The notes beneath the pieces are model-generated. The model ran no database searches and had not been told where the DNA came from. It saw nothing but the letters and a program-made list of their open reading frames with translations. Below, piece after piece: positions 1-7,480 of a stretch of 64,000 nt of DNA; positions within the stretch are counted from its first letter, which is position 1, and the number at the start of each line of letters is the position of its first letter. Source of the stretch: Rhodoferax sp. (GTDB lineage Bacteria > Pseudomonadota > Gammaproteobacteria > Burkholderiales > Burkholderiaceae_C); NCBI GenBank assembly GCA_024235935.1, contig JACKLL010000012.1, positions 40,240 through 104,239 on the forward strand. Reading direction: 5' to 3'. The position numbers and the translations under genes were made by a program.

Positions 1-663
1 GGTGTTGGCGTCCTGCATGACCGTGCCGTTGAGCCGGCTCTGGATCCGCAGGCCGGTCGCGCCCGGCGGCAGTTCGTCCGCACTGACCAGCACCGGTCCG
101 AGCGCACCGGTGCCGTCGAAATTCTTGCCGATGGTCCATTGCGGCGTCTTCTTCTGGTAGTCGCGCACCGACATGTCGTTGAAGCAGCTGTAGCCGAACA
201 CACAGTCCAGGGCGTTGGCCTGTGTCAGGTGCCGCGCCTTCCTGCCGATGACGACCGCCAGTTCGGCTTCATAGTCGAAGCGCTCCGACACGCGTGGCCG
301 CAGGCCGTTTTCGCCATGGGCGATCAGCGAGGTGGCGCCGCGCAGGAAAAACCAGGGGTACTCCGGTTTGTCGCGCCCGCCTTCCTTGGCGTGGTCGAAG
401 TAGTTCAGGCCCAGGCAGATGATCTTGCCCGGGCGCGGCACGACAGGCGCATGGCGGATGCCGGACAAGGGCAGGCGTGGGGCGCTGGACGCGATGGCGG
501 CCCTGCCGGCTGCGAGCAGGTCGACACCGGACGCGAGTGCGTCGACAAGGCTGGATGGACCGTGCGGCTGGGCTGCACCAAGGTCGATGACACCACCGTC
601 GGCGAGTACGCCCAGGCGTGGCGTGGCGGCGGGGTCTGAAGTGTGGAAGCTGACAAATTGCAT
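1..663 (-). CDS. Fumarylacetoacetate hydrolase family protein (3' end outside window)
   Basis: This is the N-terminal 221 codons of an FAH-family enzyme; the C-terminus lies beyond the window edge. Family members hydrolyse or isomerise the products of aromatic-ring meta cleavage in the cytoplasm. The start is the ATG at 661-663. Visible family signatures are CLGLNYFDHAKE near residues 84-95, the metal-binding EAELAVVIGR near 132-141, and GYSCFNDMSVRDYQ near 160-173. It lies 34 bases behind a VOC dioxygenase gene and would be the last-acting step of that operon. The exact substrate cannot be read from the sequence; HpaG-like isomerase/decarboxylase or acylpyruvate hydrolase are both possible. 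Confidence 0.85.
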   Translation of the reverse strand, partial: MQFVSFHTSDPAATPRLGVLADGGVIDLGAAQPHGPSSLVDALASGVDLLAAGRAAIASSAPRLPLSGIRHAPVVPRPGKIICLGLNYFDHAKEGGRDKPEYPWFFLRGATSLIAHGENGLRPRVSERFDYEAELAVVIGRKARHLTQANALDCVFGYSCFNDMSVRDYQKKTPQWTIGKNFDGTGALGPVLVSADELPPGATGLRIQSRLNGTVMQDANT

Positions 664-697
664 GGAAGGTTTCCGTGGAGGGGATGGGGTTGACTAT

Positions 698-1612
698 TCA
701 GGATGGGATGGCCGGGAACGCGATCTGGCGTTGCGCCTCCTTGAGGACCTTGGACGGTGGTGCTGAAATGCCCCATTGGTCGACGCGGCCCGCAGGCCAC
801 TTCCAGTCCTCCGGCTGACCGACGGGATAGTCGTCGCCGACCTGCTCGACGTCGCAGGTATATTCGATGACGAAGCCGCCAGGCCCGACAAAGTAGTTGA
901 AGGCGTTGTCACCCGGTCCGTGACGGCCCGGCCCCCATTCGATGGCGTACCCGGCATCCTTCATGCGGCCGCCGCCGCGCATCACGGCATCGACGTCCTG
1001 CATGACGAAGGCCACATGGTTCAGGCAATCGTTGTCGGCATCGGCCAGGGCGATGCTGTGGTGGTCGCCTGTGCCGTCCTGCGGAATCCGCACGAACGCC
1101 ATGATGCGGGTGCGGTCGGACAGCCGCATGCCCAGCGCGCTTTCGTAGAACGGCAGGCCCGCCGCCACGTCATGGCTGTTGAGCACCGCGTGCGCGAGGC
1201 GGATCGGCTGGTCCTTGTGGTCGGCGATGTCGCTGTGCCGGCTGTCTCCCGCGACGATACGCAGGATGCGGCCTTGCGGATCGCGCAATACGACAGCTTC
1301 GCCGCCGCCCGGCTCTGACACGGGCTGGCGCGATGACACGACGCTGCCGCCATGCGCGACGGCATCGCGCGCCACCCGGTCGAGCGCCGGCAACGAGGCT
1401 GCGCGCAGGGTGACCGACAACAGTTCGGAGCGGCTGCGCGGATGCAGGGCCAGCAGATGGTGGTCGGCCCCGCTGCCGCGCAGATAGACGATCTCGCCCA
1501 CGCGGTCGGCGACGCGCAGGTTCCAGGTCTCGGTGAAGAACTTCTCGGCCGCGGGAACATCGGCCAGTCCGATGTCGACGCTGCGCAAGGCTTGGATCGG
1601 TCCCAGAGTCAT
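698..1612 (-). CDS. Two-domain VOC (type I extradiol) dioxygenase
   Basis: The protein has 304 residues and two vicinal-oxygen-chelate domains (about 5-125 and 135-255), the layout of type I extradiol ring-cleavage dioxygenases such as BphC. The C-terminal domain carries the expected iron ligands: His141 (LAHAVLN), His199 (LNHVAF) and Glu250 (FVIEYT). Probable role: oxygen-dependent cleavage of a catecholic ring in the cytoplasm. Its ATG overlaps the stop of the amidohydrolase gene by four bases (1609-1612), so translation is probably coupled. The FAH gene downstream would process the cleavage product. The substrate is not readable from the sequence. Confidence 0.85.
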   Translation of the reverse strand: MTLGPIQALRSVDIGLADVPAAEKFFTETWNLRVADRVGEIVYLRGSGADHHLLALHPRSRSELLSVTLRAASLPALDRVARDAVAHGGSVVSSRQPVSEPGGGEAVVLRDPQGRILRIVAGDSRHSDIADHKDQPIRLAHAVLNSHDVAAGLPFYESALGMRLSDRTRIMAFVRIPQDGTGDHHSIALADADNDCLNHVAFVMQDVDAVMRGGGRMKDAGYAIEWGPGRHGPGDNAFNYFVGPGGFVIEYTCDVEQVGDDYPVGQPEDWKWPAGRVDQWGISAPPSKVLKEAQRQIAFPAIPS

Positions 1613-2640
1613 GCGGGCTCCTGAACGGGAAGGTGGAGAAAGCGCTGCGCGTTGCCGCGCAGCAGCCGATGGCGGGTTGCGCTGTCGAAGCCGGCCGCGT
1701 CGATGGCGGCCACTGGCTGGCGCTCGTGGAAATTGAACGGGTAGTCGGTACCGATCATCAATTGCGTTTCGCCGAATACCGACACCAGATGGCGCAGGGT
1801 CGGTGCATCGAAGACCAGTGTGTCGTAGAACAGTCTGCGTGCCTGTTCACGGGGCGCGGTCGTGATGCCTTCCTTCAGTGCCTGAAACACGCCCCAGCCC
1901 TGCTGCAGGCGTGGCAGCAGCATCGCCAGCGTGCCGCCGCCATGGCTGAACGCGATGCGCAGATCCGGGTGGCGTTCGATCAGGTTGCTGGTCAGCACCG
2001 AGGCCGCTGCCAGACCCACGTCACCGGGATAGCCGAGCACCTGCTGCAAGGCCGACGGACCGATCAGGCGCTCCATGCCGGCGGGGCGGATCGCATGCAC
2101 GAAGACGGCAGCGCCCATGGCTTCGCATGCCGCGAAGAAGGGTTCGAATTCCGGCGCGCCGATCGGGCGGCCGTTGATGTTGCTGCCGACCTCGACGCCG
2201 GACAGCCCCAGGGTCTGCACCGCATATTCGAGCGCACGGATCGCAAGTTCCGGGTCCTGCAAGGGCACGGCGCCGAAGCCGGCCAGGCGGCCGCTCGATG
2301 CGGCCACCATCGCCGCGATCTGGTCGTTGAGGAAGTGCAGCAGTTGTTGCGCGTCGCGGGGCTTCATCCAGTACGACAGCAGCTCCGGCATTGGCGAGAT
2401 GACCTGCAGGTCCAGTCCCATCGTGGCCAGATCGTCGAGGCGACGCCCGGCGTCCCAGCATTTGTCCGAGACTGTGCGATAGACCTTGCCGGCAATCATC
2501 ACGCTGCGGTGGCAGGCGTGGGCTGGTGCCATCGACGGCCAGTCGGATGGCGCATCGATGCCGATGTACCGGGGAAAGTTCTCCGGCACGACGTGGGCAT
2601 GGGTGTCGATGCCGCAATGGCATGTCATGGGGCGTTGCAT
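1609..2640 (-). CDS. Amidohydrolase family protein (ACMSD-like decarboxylase/hydrolase)
   Basis: The 343-residue protein belongs to the amidohydrolase_2 / ACMSD branch. It has the N-terminal metal motif DTHAHVVP (His14, His16), an internal FVHAIRP, the SHGGG segment and the C-terminal GTDYPF with the conserved Asp. Relatives decarboxylate or hydrolyse aromatic-pathway acids such as aminocarboxymuconate semialdehyde or gamma-resorcylate. It is the first gene of the three-gene minus-strand operon with the VOC dioxygenase and FAH protein, and faces a LysR gene about 100 bases away. A decarboxylation or hydrolysis step that feeds the dioxygenase is an inference from this context. Confidence 0.8.
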   Translation of the reverse strand: MQRPMTCHCGIDTHAHVVPENFPRYIGIDAPSDWPSMAPAHACHRSVMIAGKVYRTVSDKCWDAGRRLDDLATMGLDLQVISPMPELLSYWMKPRDAQQLLHFLNDQIAAMVAASSGRLAGFGAVPLQDPELAIRALEYAVQTLGLSGVEVGSNINGRPIGAPEFEPFFAACEAMGAAVFVHAIRPAGMERLIGPSALQQVLGYPGDVGLAAASVLTSNLIERHPDLRIAFSHGGGTLAMLLPRLQQGWGVFQALKEGITTAPREQARRLFYDTLVFDAPTLRHLVSVFGETQLMIGTDYPFNFHERQPVAAIDAAGFDSATRHRLLRGNAQRFLHLPVQEPA

Positions 2641-2732
2641 GGGTCGGGTCTGGCGCCGGTCCTGTTGTCTCCTGAAGCCGCGAATCGTAGGTTCAGGATT
2701 TCAATCTGCATAGACGATTTTGCGAATTGCTA

Positions 2733-2751
2733 ATATCCACGTCATGGATAT
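2733..2751. promoter_or_regulatory. Inverted repeat, candidate LysR operator
   Basis: ATATCC-N7-GGATAT is a perfect six-base inverted repeat between the amidohydrolase and LysR genes. It contains the T-N11-A layout seen in LysR-type sites and spans the chosen LysR start codon at 2744, which would fit autoregulation. Binding is inferred only from position and symmetry. Confidence 0.35.
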
Positions 2752-3715
2752 AAGGGACATGGACCTGAACCTGCTGGTCATCTTCGATGCGATGGCGCGT
2801 CTGCGCAGCGTGGTGCGGACCGGCGAAGAGATTGGCTTGAGCCAGCCTGCCACCAGTGCCGCACTGGCGCGGCTGCGGCTGCTGTTCAACGATGCCTTGT
2901 TCGTGCGTGCCGGCGCGCAGATGCGCCCGACGCCGCGCGCGCTGGAACTGGCGCCGCTGGTGCAGCGGGTGGTGGAGATGGTGCGCATCGAGATCCTGCA
3001 GCAGACCGGTTTCGATCCGGCCCGTGCCGATCGCAGCTTCACGATCCTGACGCCCGACATCGGCGAGATCGCGTTCTTCCCGGGCGTGTTGCGCCGGCTT
3101 CGGGTGGAGGCGCCCGGCGTGAGGCTGCGCGCCGTTTCCTTGCCACGCAAGGCGGCGGCCGAGGCACTGGAGTCGGGCGTGGCCGAGCTGGCGATCGGTT
3201 TCTTCCCCGATCTGCAGAAGTCGGGCTTCTTTCAGCAGGGCCTGTTCAAGACCTCGTACGCGTGCATCACGTGTGCCAGCAGCCGCAAGCTTGGCAAGCG
3301 TCTGGGCATGAAGGAGTATCTGTCCGCCAGCCATGTGGCGGTCCTGCCCGAGGGCCGCGAACACACGCTGGACAGGGTGCTGGAGGCGCGCGGCTACCAC
3401 CGACGCGTGGTGCTCGAGCTGTCACATTTCATGAGTCTGCTGGCCATCATGCCCGGCAGCGATCTGATCGCCACGGTCCCCGAGGACATCGCGACCGCGG
3501 TCGAACGCCATATCCCCTTGCGCCGCATCGAACTGCCGTTCAAGCCACCGGTGATCGACGTCCAGCAGTACTGGCATCGGCGCATGCAGAACGACCCTGC
3601 CAACATGTGGCTGCGTGGCTTGTTCCATGCGGTCAATCGGCGCGACGGGCGCGCGCCGCTGCCGGCACCCGCCACGCAGCGCGCCTGGACGCGCCCGTCG
3701 GGTGCCGCGGCGTAG
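2744..3715 (+). CDS. LysR family transcriptional regulator
   Basis: This is a LysR-type DNA-binding regulator. The N-terminal winged helix-turn-helix (about residues 1-65) begins MDIRDMDLNLL and contains SVVRTGEEIGLSQPATSAALARL; the rest is the type-2 periplasmic-binding-like effector domain. ATG 2744 was preferred over an in-frame TTG at 2720 because most family members begin a few residues before DLNLL. No clear ribosome binding site precedes it. The gene diverges from the amidohydrolase/VOC/FAH operon and is the likely activator of that operon, with a ring-derived acid as a possible co-inducer (inference). Confidence 0.85.
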   Translation: MDIRDMDLNLLVIFDAMARLRSVVRTGEEIGLSQPATSAALARLRLLFNDALFVRAGAQMRPTPRALELAPLVQRVVEMVRIEILQQTGFDPARADRSFTILTPDIGEIAFFPGVLRRLRVEAPGVRLRAVSLPRKAAAEALESGVAELAIGFFPDLQKSGFFQQGLFKTSYACITCASSRKLGKRLGMKEYLSASHVAVLPEGREHTLDRVLEARGYHRRVVLELSHFMSLLAIMPGSDLIATVPEDIATAVERHIPLRRIELPFKPPVIDVQQYWHRRMQNDPANMWLRGLFHAVNRRDGRAPLPAPATQRAWTRPSGAAA

Positions 3716-3760
3716 CAAGGTCTTGCCGCAAAGAGGTGGCAGACAGGTGCCGGCCTGCGA

Positions 3761-4255
3761 TCAGGGCACCCGGCGCTTCGGCAAGGCGACGCGCACTGGC
3801 GCTGCGGGTGTGGTGGACCGCGCCGTCCGGCCAGCCGCCGCACGCAGGGGGGCCGGCGGTGGCACTAGATCGGCCAGTGTCACGCCGTCGAGCTCCCGAA
3901 AGTAGGCCTGCAGCGCGTTGCCGAACACCTGTTTCAGCCGACAGGACGGTGTCAGCGTGCAGGCGTTGGTGGCAGGGTCGAAACACTCGACCAGCCGGAA
4001 GTCGGTTTCCGACGTCCGCACAATGTCGCCGACACGGATCCGATCGGCGCTCTGCAGCAAGCGCAGGCCGCCGCCGCGCCCGCGCGTGGTCTCGATCACA
4101 CCCTGGCGCGAGAGGTCGTTGACCACCTTCATCAAATGGTTCTTCGACACCTGGTGGTGTTCGGCCAGCTCGCCGATGGTCACCAGCCGGCCCGGATGCG
4201 AGGCGCAATACATCAGCACCCGCAGGCTGTAGTCGGTGTATTCGGAGAGGCGCAT
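3761..4255 (-). CDS. nsrR: Rrf2 family nitric-oxide-sensing repressor NsrR
   Basis: This 164-residue Rrf2 protein has the family N-terminus MRLSEYTDYSLRVLMYCA, a winged helix with SKNHLMKVVNDL, and three cysteines at 91, 99 and 105 (ECFDPATNACTLTPSC) that in NsrR hold an Fe-S cluster destroyed by nitric oxide. IscR-type spacing does not fit as well. The C-terminal tail of about 35 residues is Ala/Pro/Arg-rich and longer than usual. It is divergent from nnrS, a classic NsrR target, and two inverted repeats lie between them. One repeat overlaps a TATACT -10-like sequence read towards nsrR, which would fit autorepression. Confidence 0.9.
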   Translation of the reverse strand: MRLSEYTDYSLRVLMYCASHPGRLVTIGELAEHHQVSKNHLMKVVNDLSRQGVIETTRGRGGGLRLLQSADRIRVGDIVRTSETDFRLVECFDPATNACTLTPSCRLKQVFGNALQAYFRELDGVTLADLVPPPAPLRAAAGRTARSTTPAAPVRVALPKRRVP

Positions 4256-4262
4256 GCATATC

Positions 4263-4293
4263 CTTAAAGATGCACTGAGTATATTGCTTTAAG
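4263..4293. promoter_or_regulatory. Imperfect NsrR-type operator (site 1)
   Basis: CTTAAAGATGCA-N7-TATTGCTTTAAG has outer arms CTTAAAG/CTTTAAG that match perfectly; the inner half has ATGCA only on the left. It overlaps a minus-strand TATACT (4278-4283), a candidate -10 element for nsrR. Its centre lies 41 bases, about four helical turns, from site 2. Confidence 0.5.
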
Positions 4294-4304
4294 TGCCCGC
4301 AAGC

Positions 4305-4333
4305 CTTAACATGCAGTCTATGTGCATGTTAAG
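4305..4333. promoter_or_regulatory. Near-canonical NsrR operator (site 2)
   Basis: CTTAACATGCA-N7-TGCATGTTAAG is a perfect 11-base inverted repeat. The core ATGCA-N7-TGCAT has the spacing of the NsrR box known in gamma- and betaproteobacteria (ATGYA-N7-TRCAT). It sits 41 bases upstream of the nnrS start, where a bound repressor would block transcription. Confidence 0.7.
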
Positions 4334-4373
4334 AGATCCTGCAGCGCGTGTCGGCTGACACCGCGACCCGACC

Positions 4374-5579
4374 ATGAAAACTCTGATTCAACCTGTCCTT
4401 GCACAGCCCGGCCCGGTGGCGGACAACGGTACTGGCTGGCCGCTGCTGCGGCTGGGCTTTCGGCCCTTCTATCTGGGTGCGGCGGTGTTCGCCTGTCTGG
4501 CGGTTCCGATGTGGGTGCTGCTGTTCCTGGGCCACACGGACCCGGTGCCGGTATTGCCGCCCCTCCTGTGGCACGCGCATGAGATGCTGTTCGGTTTTGC
4601 GGCCGCCGTCATCGTCGGTTTTCTGATGACGGCCGGCAAGGCCTGGACCGGGCTGCCCACACCCCGGGGCGGCGCCATGGCCGCGCTGGCGCTGTTGTGG
4701 CTGGCTGCGCGAATCTCTGCGTGGGTGGCGCCGTACCCGGTCTACGCCGCCTTGGACCTGCTGCTGTTGCCGGTGGTCGCCACCGTGCTGGTGCGCCTGC
4801 TGCTTCGCGCGGACAACCGGCGCAACTTGCCGCTGGCAGGCCTGCTCGGTGCACTGGCGCTGGCCAACCTGGTGTTCCATCTGTCGGTGCTCGCGTATCT
4901 GCCGCTGCCGCCGGTGCAGGCCTTGGTGGCCGCCCTGGCCTTGATCGTGCTGATCGAGACCGTGATGGCAGGCCGGGTGATTCCGGCCTTTACGATGGGG
5001 GCGACCCCGGGACTGCGCATCAGGCTCGACCCGACGCGCGAAAAGGCCACGGCCCTGGCAAGTGTTGCGGCCCTGGCGTGGTGGGTGTTCGCGCCCGCGC
5101 ACGCGGCGGGCGCGGCGTTGCTCGCGCTGGCCGCCGTACTGCAGGTGTCGCGTCTGATCGCCTGGAAGCCCTGGTGCACCCGTAGCCGGCCCATCCTGTG
5201 GATCCTGCATCTGTCCTATGCATGGATTCCCGTCGGCTTCGCATTGCTGGCAATGAACCAGCTCGGCTGGATCGGCGCCTCGGCCGGCATTCATGCATTG
5301 GCGGTGGGCGCCACCGGCGGCCTGATCATCGGCATGGTGACGCGTACCGCGCGTGGCCATACCGGCCGGCCGCTGCTGGCGTCGCCACTCGAAGTGGCCG
5401 CGTACGCGCTGGTCATGTTCGCAGCGCTGCTGCGCGTACTGGTGCCCCTGGTCGCGCCCCAGTTCCTCGTGGTGTCGGTCGTCGTCGCCGCGGGTGCATG
5501 GGCACTGGCCTTTGCCATGTACCTGGCGCTGTACACACCGTGGTTGCTGCGTGCGCGGCTGGACGGCAAGGATGGTTGA
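4374..5579 (+). CDS. nnrS: NnrS family membrane protein
   Basis: NnrS is a polytopic heme- and copper-containing inner-membrane protein tied to nitric-oxide stress and denitrification. The 401 residues hold about 12 hydrophobic segments, start with the family-typical LLRLGFRPFYLGAAVFA (about 24-40) and include LLWHAHEMLFGFAAA and MVTRTARGHTGRPL with conserved histidines. The ATG follows the NsrR operators. It heads a likely operon with a DUF2249 protein and a ferredoxin and should be induced when NsrR loses its cluster. The biochemical role of the family is still unclear; nitrosative-stress protection is the best-supported view. Confidence 0.9.
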   Translation: MKTLIQPVLAQPGPVADNGTGWPLLRLGFRPFYLGAAVFACLAVPMWVLLFLGHTDPVPVLPPLLWHAHEMLFGFAAAVIVGFLMTAGKAWTGLPTPRGGAMAALALLWLAARISAWVAPYPVYAALDLLLLPVVATVLVRLLLRADNRRNLPLAGLLGALALANLVFHLSVLAYLPLPPVQALVAALALIVLIETVMAGRVIPAFTMGATPGLRIRLDPTREKATALASVAALAWWVFAPAHAAGAALLALAAVLQVSRLIAWKPWCTRSRPILWILHLSYAWIPVGFALLAMNQLGWIGASAGIHALAVGATGGLIIGMVTRTARGHTGRPLLASPLEVAAYALVMFAALLRVLVPLVAPQFLVVSVVVAAGAWALAFAMYLALYTPWLLRARLDGKDG

Positions 5580-5650
5580 TTGCCGCCGCAGCCCTTGAAG
5601 ATTCCCCTGTCACCTGCCTGTAATCCAACCCTGTTCAGAAAGACACCCTC

Positions 5651-5947
5651 ATGTCCACTGCCTGCGCCCCCATCCTCGACGTTCGCACCATTGCGCCGCG
5701 CGATCGCCATCCCCTGATCTTCGGCCGCTTCGACGCGTTGCCGGCGGGTGAATCGATGCAGCTGGTCAACGACCATGACCCGCGCCCGCTGTACTACCAG
5801 TTCGAGCAGCGATACCCGGAGCAGTTCGACTGGACTTATCTGCAGTCCGGTCCCGACCTGTGGCAGGTGCGCATCACGCGCTCGGTCGTGGCAAGCGATG
5901 GTGCGTTCGCCGGCAGCTGCTGTTCGGGCGGCGCCTGCGGGGGCTGA
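5651..5947 (+). CDS. DUF2249 domain protein with C-terminal cysteine cluster
   Basis: The 98-residue protein carries a DUF2249 domain (about 10-80): LDVRTIAPRDRHPLIFGRFD, then LVNDHDPRPLYYQFEQ, a TusA-like fold found with nitrogen-oxide and hemerythrin genes. The domain is followed by a short tail CCSGGACGG, three cysteines in a glycine-rich end that could bind metal or act in redox. The gene lies 71 bases after nnrS and 18 before the ferredoxin, so it is probably cotranscribed under NsrR. The function of the domain is not established; a redox or sulfur-carrier role is only a guess. Confidence 0.8.
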   Translation: MSTACAPILDVRTIAPRDRHPLIFGRFDALPAGESMQLVNDHDPRPLYYQFEQRYPEQFDWTYLQSGPDLWQVRITRSVVASDGAFAGSCCSGGACGG

Positions 5948-5965
5948 GGCGGGGCGGCATCGACC

Positions 5966-6289
5966 ATGACCTTTGTCGTCACCGAGTCCTGCATCAAGTG
6001 CAAGTACACCGACTGTGTCGATGTCTGCCCGGTCGATGCATTCCGCGAGGGCCCCAACTTTCTGGTCATCGACCCGGACGACTGCATCGACTGTGCGGTC
6101 TGTGTGCCGGAGTGTCCGGTCAATGCGATCTACGCCGATGAAGATGTGCCAGCCGACCAGCAGGCTTTCACGCCGCTCAATGCCGAACTCGCCAGACAGT
6201 GGAAGCCCATCACCCGCACCAAGCTGGCGCTTCCCGATGCCGATGAATGGGCGAAGATCGCGCGCAAGCTCGATCAGCTCGAACGCTGA
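5966..6289 (+). CDS. fdxA: 7Fe ferredoxin (FdxA type)
   Basis: This 107-residue low-potential ferredoxin resembles Azotobacter FdI. Cys9, Cys17 and Cys50 match the [3Fe-4S] ligands; Cys21, Cys40, Cys43 and Cys46 match the [4Fe-4S] ligands. The extra Cys12 corresponds to FdI Cys11. The 45-residue C-terminal extension (QAFTPLNAELARQWKPIT) is typical of FdxA. It is last in the nnrS operon and so probably serves as electron carrier under nitrosative stress; the redox partner is unknown. The stop at 6289 is only three bases from the convergent dioxygenase gene. Confidence 0.9.
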   Translation: MTFVVTESCIKCKYTDCVDVCPVDAFREGPNFLVIDPDDCIDCAVCVPECPVNAIYADEDVPADQQAFTPLNAELARQWKPITRTKLALPDADEWAKIARKLDQLER

Positions 6290-6292
6290 CGC

Positions 6293-7477
6293 TCAGTAGA
6301 CCGGGACTTCCAGCAGCTCGATCGGGTCGCCATACCGCGCGGCCAGCTCCACCACCTCGGGGTCGCGCAGCGCGCACAGGAAGCCCTGGTCGATCAACAG
6401 GTTCTCGCCGGCCTTGACCGTGGCGTCCAGCATCACCAGGTCCATGTGGACCGGCGGCTCTTCCCAGTCGGGCATGACACGGCGGATGTAGTCGCTCGGC
6501 TTGACCAGGTCGATGCCGAAATGCAGCGCACCCGGCGCATTGGAGCCGGCCGGGTAGATCGTGTGCCGCGGCGCCTTCGGGTTGAAGCCGCAGCCGCCGC
6601 CTTCGATCATGCGTCCGCCCACCAGCATCTCGCGCAGGATGACGGCCTCGTCCGATTCGCCTTCGACGCGCGACACATACTCACCGTCGAAGAACACGCC
6701 GATGCGCTCCTTGAAGGGTTCGGCAAACCCGATCGCCCATTGCGGATACAGCACACCTGACATCTGCGTCTGGCGGCTGGTGTCGTTCTTCACCGAGTTG
6801 TGGTCCCACAGATTCGGTCCATGCGTCGGCAGGTAGTGCACGTAGGCACCATCTTCCTCGGCCGTCATCTGGCCACGCCAGCGGTTGGTGGACAGCTGGT
6901 TGCGACACATCTCCGCAGTGAAATGGATGCGGAAATCGCTGCCCCGCACATCGCTGAAATGCAGGTCGAAATCCTGCTCTTTCGGGTAACGCGCCGCGGT
7001 GGCGCGGCAAAGCGCCCCGACGATGTCGATCGGGAAGCGCGCCTGCGCGGTGTGCAGCAGGTCCAGGTCACGGAAATAGGTGATCTTGACCCAGCGCTGG
7101 CCCTTGCGCCGCAGGGCGATGCACAGCGGATCGATGATCGAGCAGAACCAGGTCGACACCACGAACGTGGCGTCTTCCAGCAAGGCCTGCACGTTCTTCG
7201 GCACTTCGGTCACCCGGGTGCTGGGCTCCATGTAGATGCGCATGGAGGCGCCGCGCGACTGTGCCAGACCGTTCACCGCATCGATGACGCGCCGGTCCAG
7301 CAAGGGGTCGGCCAGGAACAGCACGCGGTCGCCGGGTCGGATCGCGAACACCCGCGTGAAGTTGTCCAGCGCCTGGAAATAGTTGCGCGTACCGACCAGT
7401 GCCGGGTTGGCCGGCGGCGGCAGGCCGACCCAGTTGTTGGCGGCGGGGGCGTGCATGGCGGTGTCCGTGGCGTGCAT
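6293..7477 (-). CDS. M29/NicX-type ring-cleavage dioxygenase-like protein
   Basis: The 394-residue protein resembles the aminopeptidase-T (M29) fold group that includes NicX, the iron-dependent 2,5-dihydroxypyridine 5,6-dioxygenase of nicotinate breakdown. Two segments fit the NicX iron site: ALHFGIDLVKP and PPVHMDLVML, the latter with the HxD pair near the C-terminus. Other marks are GDRVLFLADPLLDRRVIDAV near 50 and MIEGGGCGFNPKAPRH. It starts three bases after the stop of a Bug binding-protein gene, so they are probably one transcript controlled by the divergent GntR gene. Substrate unknown; an N-heterocyclic or other dihydroxylated ring is inferred. Confidence 0.7.
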   Translation of the reverse strand: MHATDTAMHAPAANNWVGLPPPANPALVGTRNYFQALDNFTRVFAIRPGDRVLFLADPLLDRRVIDAVNGLAQSRGASMRIYMEPSTRVTEVPKNVQALLEDATFVVSTWFCSIIDPLCIALRRKGQRWVKITYFRDLDLLHTAQARFPIDIVGALCRATAARYPKEQDFDLHFSDVRGSDFRIHFTAEMCRNQLSTNRWRGQMTAEEDGAYVHYLPTHGPNLWDHNSVKNDTSRQTQMSGVLYPQWAIGFAEPFKERIGVFFDGEYVSRVEGESDEAVILREMLVGGRMIEGGGCGFNPKAPRHTIYPAGSNAPGALHFGIDLVKPSDYIRRVMPDWEEPPVHMDLVMLDATVKAGENLLIDQGFLCALRDPEVVELAARYGDPIELLEVPVY

Positions 7478-7480
7478 GCG

